A program made the translations under genes and the position numbers. Below the pieces are notes generated by a model. The model did not search any database. It saw nothing but the letters and a program-made list of their open reading frames with translations, and had not been told where the DNA came from. Shown here one piece after another: positions 53,247 to 60,726 of a stretch of DNA of 64,000 nucleotides. Each line of letters opens with the position of its first letter. Positions within the stretch are counted from its first letter, which is position 1. This DNA is from Deferribacteres bacterium (GTDB lineage: Bacteria > Zhuqueibacterota > Zhuqueibacteria > Zhuqueibacterales > Geothermadaptataceae). Location: contig JACKDF010000005.1 of assembly GCA_020633655.1 (NCBI GenBank), positions 388,066-452,065 of the forward strand, in the 5' to 3' direction.

Positions 53247-53534
53247 TTATTTTTCATAAACAATTGCGCCTTTGAGCTCAATTGAATCGACGATGGCAAT
53301 GATACTGGAATCCGTTGGCACCTTGCCAAGGCTTTCCGTCTGACGCGCCGAACTGCCGCGAACGATGAGCACAACTTCGCCAATACCAGCACCGACAGAA
53401 TCGATAGCCACGAGATAATTGTCCGTTGCGGTTGCGTCCGCATTGAGCAAATTGGCGAGCAACAATTTTCGCCCTTTCAGGCTTTCGGCTTTGACCGTTG
53501 AAACCACAGTCCCTTCGATACGGGCTAATTCCAT
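53247..53534 (-). CDS. BMC-P pentameric vertex protein (first)
   Basis: I chose the ATG at 53,534 (95 residues, MELARIEGTVVS) with AAAGGA upstream, not an ATG at 53,591 that adds 19 residues of odd sequence. EutN/CcmL features are EGTVVSTVKAESLKGRKLLLANLL and DSVGAGIGEVVLIVRGSSA. It is the first shell gene downstream of rhamnulokinase, with a 204-bp gap that holds a GGGCCCTT palindrome. Confidence 0.88.
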   Translation of the reverse strand: MELARIEGTVVSTVKAESLKGRKLLLANLLNADATATDNYLVAIDSVGAGIGEVVLIVRGSSARQTESLGKVPTDSSIIAIVDSIELKGAIVYEK

Positions 53535-53738
53535 AAAATGTCCTTTACGTCTAAATCGCCCATGGGGCAAGACTACGAATGTTCGCATCAATTAAATTTG
53601 TATCCAGGGCCCTTGAGGCCTTTTTCTTTTGGAACCTATAAACTTTTCAATTTATCCTGCGATTTTTGAAACAACCGTATCTAAAACGCAGGATCGATCA
53701 GGGCTACCTGTTATCAATCGTTCGCATATCTCTATTTA

Positions 53739-55169
53739 TTATAACTTCTCAAATCGGTTTATTGCATCGAGCCATTTGTCACTGTTTTGTGGTGTATAGC
53801 GTTTCAACTCTTCCATATTCGATACAATTTCTCTGGCTTGATGGATATCCCTTATTTCTCCAAGGGCAATCAATTGAACTAAAGCGTTGCCAATCACGGT
53901 GGCTTCAACGGGACCTGCGACAACCGGTCTTCCCGTAGCATCGGCTGTCATCTGGTTGAGCAGCTCGTTTTGGCTGCCGCCACCACCAATGTGAATAGTT
54001 TTTACTTGCCTGCCGGTGAGCTGAACAAGTTTTTCGACGACGTCACGATAGGTTAAAGCCAGGCTCTCCAGAATGCTGCGAACAATTTCTCCGGCCGACT
54101 GCGGCACAGGTTGATTGGATTTTTTACAAAACTCCATAACTGTGTGTGCGTGATGTCCCGGTGGTAAAAAGATGGTATCATTCGGTTTGATAAACGATTG
54201 CAGGGGAGTCGCCTCTGCAGCCATTTTCGTCAATTGCTCATAGGAAAAGTCGTGACCTTCCCGCGCCCAGCCAGCCCGGGCCTGCTGCACAATCCAAAGC
54301 CCCATGACATTGCTCAAAAGACGGAAGGTGTTATTGACGCCTCCTTCATTGGTCAGGCCAAAATCCATCGCGTCATTATTGATGAGTGGTTGAGTGTTTT
54401 CCAATCCAACGAGGCTCCAGGTCCCGCTGCTGATATAAGCGTATTCTGGTGTAAGCGCTGGAATCGCCGCGACTGCACTGCCGGTGTCGTGGCAGGCTGG
54501 AGCAATAACCGGGATGTCTTGCCATTTGCCCAAGCGTGTTCCCGGGGGCACGATTTCCGGGAAAATGTGTTCTGGAATTTCAAGCGCGTTCATCAAATCG
54601 GTCGCCCAGCCACCGGTGTGTGGATTGTAAAGCTGCGTTGTTGTTGCGATGGAAAATTCACAGGCTTTCGTCCCTGTGAGCCAGTAATTAAGTAGGTCTG
54701 GCGCTGTTAAGAAAGTGTCGGTCATTTTTAAAAGGGGAGATTTGTCGCGGATCAGGCTGGCGAGTTGAAATATGGAGTTGAAAGGCAAAAATTGAATACC
54801 TGTTTGTACATAGATATCTTCTTTTGCAACCGTTTTAAAAACATGTTCCATGATGCCTTCGGTGCGTCGATCACGGTAGTGCACCAGATTGCTTAGCAGG
54901 GCACCATGACGATCGAGTAAACCAAAATCGACGCCCCAGGTGTCCACACCGATTGACGCGGGTTGCAATCTTTTCGCTTTTTCCAGACCGGCCTGAATGT
55001 CGCGCCAGAGTTCGAGGAAATTCCAATACAAAGTCCCGTTCACCGTAACAGGGGAGTTGGCGAAGCGCTGCAATTCTTCGAGCCGAAGGGTTTTGCCATT
55101 AAATTTTACCGCCATCACCCGGCCGGATTCGGCCCCAAGATCGACCGAAATTACCGTTTTCTCAGCCAT
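53739..55169 (-). CDS. rhaB: Rhamnulokinase (sugar kinase, FGGY family)
   Basis: The 476-residue protein begins at the ATG at 55,169 (MAEKTVISVDLGAESGRVM), 8 bp before the DeoR stop, so ATGGCTGA overlaps both genes. It shows the FGGY signatures DLGAESGRV, GVDTWGVDFGLLD, HDTGSAVAAIPA and IGGGGSQNELLNQMTA. RhaB phosphorylates L-rhamnulose at the 1-position; L-fuculose is possible. It feeds the aldolase of the BMC. No isomerase is in the window. Confidence 0.91.
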   Translation of the reverse strand: MAEKTVISVDLGAESGRVMAVKFNGKTLRLEELQRFANSPVTVNGTLYWNFLELWRDIQAGLEKAKRLQPASIGVDTWGVDFGLLDRHGALLSNLVHYRDRRTEGIMEHVFKTVAKEDIYVQTGIQFLPFNSIFQLASLIRDKSPLLKMTDTFLTAPDLLNYWLTGTKACEFSIATTTQLYNPHTGGWATDLMNALEIPEHIFPEIVPPGTRLGKWQDIPVIAPACHDTGSAVAAIPALTPEYAYISSGTWSLVGLENTQPLINNDAMDFGLTNEGGVNNTFRLLSNVMGLWIVQQARAGWAREGHDFSYEQLTKMAAEATPLQSFIKPNDTIFLPPGHHAHTVMEFCKKSNQPVPQSAGEIVRSILESLALTYRDVVEKLVQLTGRQVKTIHIGGGGSQNELLNQMTADATGRPVVAGPVEATVIGNALVQLIALGEIRDIHQAREIVSNMEELKRYTPQNSDKWLDAINRFEKL

Positions 55170-55971
55170 TGTTTTTCTTCTTCCCATTTTTAACATGTTC
55201 TGCAATGCGCACATCAATGCCTTTTTTGCGAAACATTCTGATCATCGCCACCGGCGCTTCTTCGTCGGTCACTATCGTAGATATTTGAGGTAATTCGGCG
55301 AAAGTTGCAAGACTGGTTTTTCCCCATTTACTGCTGTCTACAAGCAGGATCACCTGTTCTGCCTGTTTAACGATTGCCTGTTTTAATTCAATTTCAATCA
55401 GGTGTGTGTCCGTTGCTCCGGCGGATTCGGAGAGCCCGGCTGCACCTAAAAAAACTTTGTTTAGATTGATTTTGCTTAAGGTTTCAAGGGTGATTTGTCC
55501 GGATATTGAACCGGAGGTGCTGCGCACCGTGCCCCCGGTGAGGACGACGTTAATGTCCTGAGAACCCAACAATTCGAGTGCTGTCCAGATTCCGGTTGTG
55601 ACGACGGTTAAATTGTGCAGATCAATGCGTTGCTTGATAGCAGTAACGAGCGCGACAGCAGTGGAGCTGGCGTCGAGCAAAATTGAATCTCTCGGTTCGA
55701 TGAGTGTTGCTGCTAATCGGGCGATTGCCTGCTTTTTATCGGCATTCGTTTCTTGCCGTGTGGCAAAAGTATATTCCTGCCGTACTCGTTCTTTCCCGAT
55801 GCGGGCTCCGCCGTGGGTACGGACAATGTGTCCATACCTCGCCAGGTGGTTCAGGTCGGTGCGTATGGTTGCCGAAGAAACTTGTAATTTCTCGCTCAAC
55901 TGCAGAACGCTTGCCGTTTGCTGTGCTACCAATGTTTCGAGTATTTTTTGGTGCCGGTCGTGCGTGAGCAT
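55162..55971 (-). CDS. DeoR-family transcriptional regulator
   Basis: The 269-residue protein has the DeoR helix-turn-helix (DRHQKILETLVAQQTASVLQLSEKLQVSSATIRTDLNHLARYG) and the sensor domain (DASSTAVALVTAI and VVLTGGTVRSTSGSISG). It would repress the sugar-catabolic operon and respond to a phosphorylated intermediate. It heads the BMC locus and overlaps rhaB by 8 bp. Confidence 0.9.
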   Translation of the reverse strand: MLTHDRHQKILETLVAQQTASVLQLSEKLQVSSATIRTDLNHLARYGHIVRTHGGARIGKERVRQEYTFATRQETNADKKQAIARLAATLIEPRDSILLDASSTAVALVTAIKQRIDLHNLTVVTTGIWTALELLGSQDINVVLTGGTVRSTSGSISGQITLETLSKINLNKVFLGAAGLSESAGATDTHLIEIELKQAIVKQAEQVILLVDSSKWGKTSLATFAELPQISTIVTDEEAPVAMIRMFRKKGIDVRIAEHVKNGKKKNNG

Positions 55972-56000
55972 GAATGATAATTTCCACTTTTTTATAAGGA

Positions 56001-56014
56001 TTAATCGGGATTAA
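56001..56014 (-). promoter_or_regulatory. Candidate DeoR operator upstream of the BMC regulator
   Basis: TTAATC-GG-GATTAA is a perfect palindrome about 30 bp upstream of the DeoR start, near an AT-rich stretch with a TATAAA-like element at about 55,990-55,996. The location fits autoregulation. Confidence 0.35.
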
Positions 56015-56265
56015 ATTAAAAAATCGACCATAAAACGCAAATAAATTATTAAAAAATGAAAAAAAATAAAAATATTTTGCAGAAATATGAAAAAGGTGGT
56101 CCTGGGATGGCTGCTTTGAGTGCCATAACATTAAGGGATTATATGCAACCGGGAACCTTGAGACGTCGACGTCACTCAGGGCGAGCAAAGGCAGTAGCAG
56201 GTTTAATTTTTTATTTACCTAAGGAGACAAAGATGTGATGTGTTGTTTTTATGAGGTGATAATCG

Positions 56266-56302
56266 ACTTTTCCCACCATACCTGGAGTTTGGTGGGAAAA
56301 GT
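56266..56302. terminator. Strong 13-bp hairpin downstream of the FapA-like gene
   Basis: ACTTTTCCCACCA (56,266-56,278) pairs perfectly with TGGTGGGAAAAGT (56,290-56,302) around an 11-base loop. It follows the FapA-like gene by about 180 bp. No T run is next to it, so it may be a terminator or a protein-binding site. Confidence 0.45.
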
Positions 56303-56479
56303 TAATGCAGAAGACAGCTCAAAGGAAAAATGCTTTTTATCGATGAATTTATCATTCAATAAAGGTGATAGGAAATCTTGTGGCTGATGGGCTCAAAACT
56401 ACCTATAAAAGTAATTTTTTTTGAAATAAGCTACCGATAGTGCTACCGCTTGCGAATTCAAAAAGTTATTCATTCTTTT

Positions 56480-57856
56480 TCAGCGAAATTCATAGAAATT
56501 GTGTGGGGTTATCGTCTCCTTTTTAATTTCATAGCGAACTGGAAAATTGTGGGTGTGGTAGTGAAGGCGAACACCTGGGAAAATCGTGTCATGGCATTGA
56601 ATAAAGGCGAGTTCCGCTAAAGCTTCAATTTGTGCATTGAGCTCATCAAGGTAGCGCACCTGATCTTTTTCCTGCGCTTCCAGTGAAACACGCGCTTTTT
56701 TCAATTCGCCCAGTAATTTTTCTTTATCCTGCGGCAGGCTGCCATTGTTTATTTGTACGCGAACGAGGGCTGTTATACCTTGTTTCACCCGCTCAAGGCT
56801 CTCCCGGGTTTTCGCAATCACCTCTTCCTGTTTGCTCACCATCGCCCGTATTTGCGTGTTTGAACCAATAGTCACGTCGGTGCGCATGTTCGTGGTGTTG
56901 CCGATGCAATGTGCTGTCACAGAGGTGCCGGCCTGGATTATGCCACCGATTATATTGCCTGCATGGCCCTTCGCTTCGATGGATTCACCCGCTAACAGAT
57001 GCCCCTGAATAATTTCACCGTTGACCAGAATTTTGCCATCGGCAACAATCTGTTGGTTGCTGACATGTTTTGTAATCACATCACCACCTGCATGGACAAC
57101 CCCTTTTCCGTGGCCGATAAAACCATTTTTAATGATGACATCCGCACTGGAAATGATGGTGGCGTCTTCGACACAGCCTTTGATGGTGATCGACCCCTGT
57201 GCTTCCACTTTGAATCCTGATTTAACATCACCGCTGATGATGACCGAGCCAATGGCCTTGATGTCGCCTGTGTCAAAATCGATATCGCCGGAAATTTTGA
57301 CTACATCTTCAACTACGATTTCTTTGCTCCGTGCCAGCCGTACATGTCCATCGATTTTTGCGATAATGATATTTGGATTTTCTGAGGAAACTTCTGCATT
57401 TTGGCAGTTTGGCAGGGAAGCTGGTTTTACTTCTTCCACTTCAACGACGTTCGCGAACAAATCTTTTCCCGGCGTTCCCTCCGTCGGTGCGTGCAATTCC
57501 ACAAGCCGATCGCCTTTCTTCACATTTTGCACGAAGTGAAGGTTGTGAAAATCGACTTGTCCGTGTTCGTCACTTTCGAGATTATGCCGAACGTCAGTTT
57601 CAAAAAAATACTCCAGCCAGCCATCCTTTCCCGCAATAACCGGCGTTCCTTCGGCAATCAGGTATTGATTTTCTTCAAGTACCTTTTGTTGAAATTTTTC
57701 ATAGGCATCCTGCCAGCCCTCGTTCAGATTGAATTCGGTGATGTCCATTTCGTGCAGGAGTTTTACAATTGCAGCTTTGTCAATTGGATTTGCAAGGTCT
57801 TCGTCCTGAAAAATCAAAAACGCCTGCATGTTATCTTCGGATAATTCTAGCTTCAT
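56480..57856 (-). CDS. FapA-family (DUF342) protein
   Basis: The 458-residue protein (start ATG at 57,856, with GGAG 7 bp upstream) has the FapA architecture: an N-terminal domain, a central beta-helix with repeated hydrophobic strands (GSVIISGDVKSGFKVEAQGSITIKG) and a C-terminal coiled-coil-like region (residues about 340-420). FapA proteins are found in flagellar and non-flagellar organisms, and the role is poorly known. It overlaps nothing and lies 51 bp from the haem protein gene. Confidence 0.85.
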   Translation of the reverse strand: MKLELSEDNMQAFLIFQDEDLANPIDKAAIVKLLHEMDITEFNLNEGWQDAYEKFQQKVLEENQYLIAEGTPVIAGKDGWLEYFFETDVRHNLESDEHGQVDFHNLHFVQNVKKGDRLVELHAPTEGTPGKDLFANVVEVEEVKPASLPNCQNAEVSSENPNIIIAKIDGHVRLARSKEIVVEDVVKISGDIDFDTGDIKAIGSVIISGDVKSGFKVEAQGSITIKGCVEDATIISSADVIIKNGFIGHGKGVVHAGGDVITKHVSNQQIVADGKILVNGEIIQGHLLAGESIEAKGHAGNIIGGIIQAGTSVTAHCIGNTTNMRTDVTIGSNTQIRAMVSKQEEVIAKTRESLERVKQGITALVRVQINNGSLPQDKEKLLGELKKARVSLEAQEKDQVRYLDELNAQIEALAELAFIQCHDTIFPGVRLHYHTHNFPVRYEIKKETITPHNFYEFR

Positions 57857-57907
57857 ATTCCAGCTCCGCTGTGGTCCATGCAATTCGAACAAAAACAAAG
57901 ATAAAAG

Positions 57908-58675
57908 CTACTGAGCCAGCGTAACGCTGATACCACCTCGAACTTCGTGGAGTTTGTAGCCCTCTTTTGTATGTCCGGAAATATCTTTCTGGCCTCTTGG
58001 CTCGCCGTGGCAACCGAGGCACGCGGTTTTAATTTCTAAAGGCATGATAAATCGGTAGAGTTTTTTTCCATCTTCAACAACATTTTCACCAAATCCCTGC
58101 TTGATCACCCAACCCGGGGCTTCAATTTTGGCCAATGCTTTCTGTTCCCAGGCATCCGGTGAATTGTAATGGCTGTTGCGTGCGCCCATGCCTCTCCCTG
58201 AAGTTGTTTGTTTGATTTTAATATTTGTCCGACTGAGGAATTCGTCAGCCACTAAACGGCCAAACACCGCAGGGTAAAAATTTTTCGGATTATTGCTTCC
58301 GTCACCATCTGTATTGATTTTGTCCTGACCACGGGCAATGACAATCCGGGCTGCTGCAAGATAGCCAGTTAAAACACGGGCTAACTGCTGCTGATCCGTG
58401 CTTCCAACGAGATCCTTCATGCTGATGCCTTCACCAGCAATCATTTTTTTAAATTGCGCATAAGACTGCTTGGCAAACCACTCTTTGTCGATTCCTTTGT
58501 TGGTGATGCTGCCATCTTTATTTGTGTTAAACAATTTCTGGTTTTTATCGACGACTGTCATGGCGCTCTCTTTCAGCACGTCGAGCATTTCCTTGTTGTC
58601 CTTTGGCGAGTCGGAAATGGCGAATAGTGAGAAAACGCTTAACAGAAATAAGCTGAGGAATAGAGTTGTGCGCAT
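57908..58675 (-). CDS. Exported DUF3365 haem protein
   Basis: The 255-residue protein has a signal peptide (residues 1-19), a DUF3365 sensor-like domain with many conserved helices and a single c-type haem motif CLGCHG near residue 218, followed by GHTKEGYKLHEVRGGISVTLA. DUF3365 domains occur as periplasmic sensors, often with a single haem. Here the protein is free-standing, so it may be a haem-based sensor or an electron carrier. Confidence 0.83.
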   Translation of the reverse strand: MRTTLFLSLFLLSVFSLFAISDSPKDNKEMLDVLKESAMTVVDKNQKLFNTNKDGSITNKGIDKEWFAKQSYAQFKKMIAGEGISMKDLVGSTDQQQLARVLTGYLAAARIVIARGQDKINTDGDGSNNPKNFYPAVFGRLVADEFLSRTNIKIKQTTSGRGMGARNSHYNSPDAWEQKALAKIEAPGWVIKQGFGENVVEDGKKLYRFIMPLEIKTACLGCHGEPRGQKDISGHTKEGYKLHEVRGGISVTLAQ

Positions 58676-59133
58676 TAGTGCTCCTTTACCGATGGATGAT
58701 TTATGTAGAAAGTCTGTTTTCTCTTATTTTCGTCATATAATCTTGTTTATTTACTTGCTTTATATTAGTTTGGCGCCGGCAATTCATTCACTCTCATTTT
58801 TTTTCAAAATTTTGTAATTAAAAATTGCGTTCGAAACAGCAATTAACTAATCGATTGAACATTTAACTCCGCAGTTTCTGATTGAACAAAAACTCCCTCA
58901 ATTTTCTTTTTTGCTTGATCAAAAAAGAAACAAAAAAATTAAGGCTGTTGAAAAATGGCTAAAATTTTGGAGATTTTCCTAAATCATTTTTAACTCGCTA
59001 CGCTCAAACATAAAATGATTTTAACGGAAATTCTTCAAAATTTCCTGACGCCATTTTTCAAAGGCCGAAGGAAGAAATTCGCGGAACTAAAGACTTAATC
59101 AAATTAACTAATTCACTTTTGAGGAGATGAAGC
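58676..59133. other. Intergenic region with hairpin and MITE-like element
   Basis: About 460 bp separate the haem protein from tryptophanase. It contains a perfect 11-bp hairpin TTTCTTTTTTG / CAAAAAAGAAA (58,903-58,930) and the inverted-repeat element at 58,943-59,066. The tnaA start is preceded by GAGGAG. I saw no tnaC-type leader peptide with a Trp. Confidence 0.55.
58943..59066. mobile_element. Short inverted-repeat element (MITE-like)
   Basis: GGCTGTTGAAAAATGGC (58,943-58,959) is matched in reverse by GCCATTTTTCAAAGGCC (59,050-59,066), 15 of 17 positions. The pairing continues inward with small gaps through TTTTGGAGATTTTCC and AAATCATTTT to a short loop near 58,991-59,011. It lacks a coding sequence. 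Confidence 0.6.
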
Positions 59134-60504
59134 ATGCACACAATCATCGAACCTTTTCGCATCAAAATGACCGAACCCATTCATCTCATCTCAAAAGAAG
59201 AACGCATTAATGCGCTGGCAAATGCGCATTACAATGTTTTTCTGCTCGACGCAGATGATTGCTGCATCGATTTGCTCACGGACAGTGGCACAGGCGCCAT
59301 GTCCACGCAGCAATGGGCCGCATTGATGCTTGGCGATGAAAGTTATGCCGGCAGCCGTTCGTGGAAGAAATTCGAGAAAGCCGTGCGGCAAATCACGGGT
59401 ATGAAACACATTTTCCCTACCCACCAGGGGCGTGCAGCCGAGTCGCTGATGGCGCATATTCTCGTCAAAGAAGGCGACATCATTCCCAACAATAGTCACT
59501 TCGACACCACGCGTGCCAATATCGAGTTTCGTGGGGGAATCGCCCTCAACCTGCTAAGTGAGAAAGGCATGGATTTGACAGCCAACGTTCCTTTCAAGGG
59601 TGACATGGACGTGGATAAACTGCAGCAGACGATTGAAGAGTACAGTGTGGAGCGTATTCCTTTTTGCATGATTACCGTGACCAACAACACAGGTGGTGGC
59701 CAGCCAGTATCCATGGCGAATATTCGTGCTGTGAAGCACGTGTTGCAAAAGCACGGCATCCCGCTCATCATCGATTCCTGCCGTTTTGCGGAAAATGCCT
59801 ACTTTGTGAAGCAGGAAGAAGAAGGCTATGCGGAAAAATCACTATTAGAGATTGCCCAGGAAATGTTTTCCTATGCCGATGCAGCGACGATGAGCGCGAA
59901 AAAAGATGGACTCGCCAATATCGGAGGGTTCTTTGTGTGCCAGAATGATAAATGGGCGGAGCAATTTCGCAATATGCTGATTTTGCGGGAGGGTTTTCCA
60001 ACCTACGGCGGGCTCGCCGGTCGTGACCTTGAAGTGCTGGCTGTTGGATTTATGGAAGCTTTGGATTATGATTACCAGGTTTACCGCCACGCGACCATCA
60101 GTTACATGGGGCGCTTTTTGGAGCAGAAAGGCATTCCTTACGTCAAACCGGTCGGCGGCCATGCTGTCTTCCTGGATGCACGGGAATTTCTGCCGCACAT
60201 CCCGCCGTTGCATTACCCAGGCATTGGTTTGGTGAATACTCTGTACATCGAAGGGGGGATTCGTAGTGTGGAACTGGGTAGTGTGATGTTTGGCCATTTC
60301 GATGCCAACGGCGACGAGCAGCCCTCACCGCTGGAGCTGGTGCGCCTGGCTTTCCCACGCCGTGTCTACACCCAAAGCCATTTCGATTACATGCTCGAAG
60401 TCATTGAAAAAGTCTGGCAAGAGCGCGACAAAATTCACGGCTACAGAATTACCTATCAGCCAGAATTCCTGCGACATTTTTCCTGTTATTTTGAGGAGTT
60501 GTGA
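59134..60504 (+). CDS. tnaA: Tryptophanase (beta-eliminating lyase)
   Basis: TnaA cleaves L-tryptophan to indole, pyruvate and ammonia with pyridoxal phosphate. The 456-residue protein has LLTDSGTGAMS, PTHQGR, FDTTRAN, the PLP Lys in MSAKKDGLANIGG and GGHAVFLDA. The position of E. coli Asp137 is Asp (HFDTT), where tyrosine phenol-lyase has Thr124. The position of TPL Arg381 is Leu (IRSVELG). Both favour tryptophanase. A GAGGAG site lies 8 bp before the ATG. Confidence 0.9.
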   Translation: MHTIIEPFRIKMTEPIHLISKEERINALANAHYNVFLLDADDCCIDLLTDSGTGAMSTQQWAALMLGDESYAGSRSWKKFEKAVRQITGMKHIFPTHQGRAAESLMAHILVKEGDIIPNNSHFDTTRANIEFRGGIALNLLSEKGMDLTANVPFKGDMDVDKLQQTIEEYSVERIPFCMITVTNNTGGGQPVSMANIRAVKHVLQKHGIPLIIDSCRFAENAYFVKQEEEGYAEKSLLEIAQEMFSYADAATMSAKKDGLANIGGFFVCQNDKWAEQFRNMLILREGFPTYGGLAGRDLEVLAVGFMEALDYDYQVYRHATISYMGRFLEQKGIPYVKPVGGHAVFLDAREFLPHIPPLHYPGIGLVNTLYIEGGIRSVELGSVMFGHFDANGDEQPSPLELVRLAFPRRVYTQSHFDYMLEVIEKVWQERDKIHGYRITYQPEFLRHFSCYFEEL

Positions 60505-60518
60505 TTTTTTTTGGGGGG

Positions 60519-60545
60519 GGTGGCGAATGCCACCTTTTATTTTTC
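60519..60545 (+). terminator. Rho-independent terminator after tnaA
   Basis: GGTGGC-GAAT-GCCACC (60,519-60,534) is followed by TTTTATTTTT (60,535-60,544), beginning 15 bp after the tnaA stop. It is a textbook terminator. Confidence 0.85.
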
Positions 60546-60548
60546 GGC

Positions 60549-60566
60549 ACAGGGTTGATACCCTGT
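60549..60566. repeat. Short palindrome between tnaA and the TIR-WD40 gene
   Basis: ACAGGGT-TGAT-ACCCTGT is a perfect 7-bp inverted repeat. It lies between two terminators and has no evident role. Confidence 0.4.
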
Positions 60567-60684
60567 CCCATCAGTATAAGAATTATCCCCACCAAACACT
60601 GTAGCCCAGGCCCTTGTGGCCTGCATTTCCGGCGCCGGTACAAACACGCCCCACAAGGGGGCGGGTCACGATATTCGCGACGAT

Positions 60685-60719
60685 AACCCTTGCGAAGGCT
60701 GCCAGCCTTCGCAAGGGTT
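60685..60719. terminator. Strong bidirectional hairpin between convergent genes
   Basis: AACCCTTGCGAAGGCT pairs perfectly with AGCCTTCGCAAGGGTT (16 bp) around a 3-base loop. It lies 8 bp beyond the end of the minus-strand TIR-WD40 gene, so it may terminate that gene. Confidence 0.7.
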
Positions 60720-60726
60720 TAAAACT

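Larger units (their letters stand above)
55972..56479. other. Intergenic region with operator and hairpin
   Basis: The 508 bp upstream of the BMC regulator contain the operator at 56,001-56,014 and the hairpin at 56,266-56,302. A 60-codon plus-strand frame (56,056-56,238) has no credible start signal and is not called. The rest is AT-rich and has no recognisable gene. Confidence 0.5.

Noticed and set aside
56056..56238. 60-codon plus-strand frame in the BMC upstream region
   Set aside because: It is low-complexity and basic, lacks a ribosome binding site, and has no homologue that I recognise.
59013..59098. 27-codon frame before tnaA considered as a TnaC-like leader peptide
   Set aside because: It has no Trp codon and starts inside the inverted-repeat element, so regulation by tryptophan-induced stalling is not supported.
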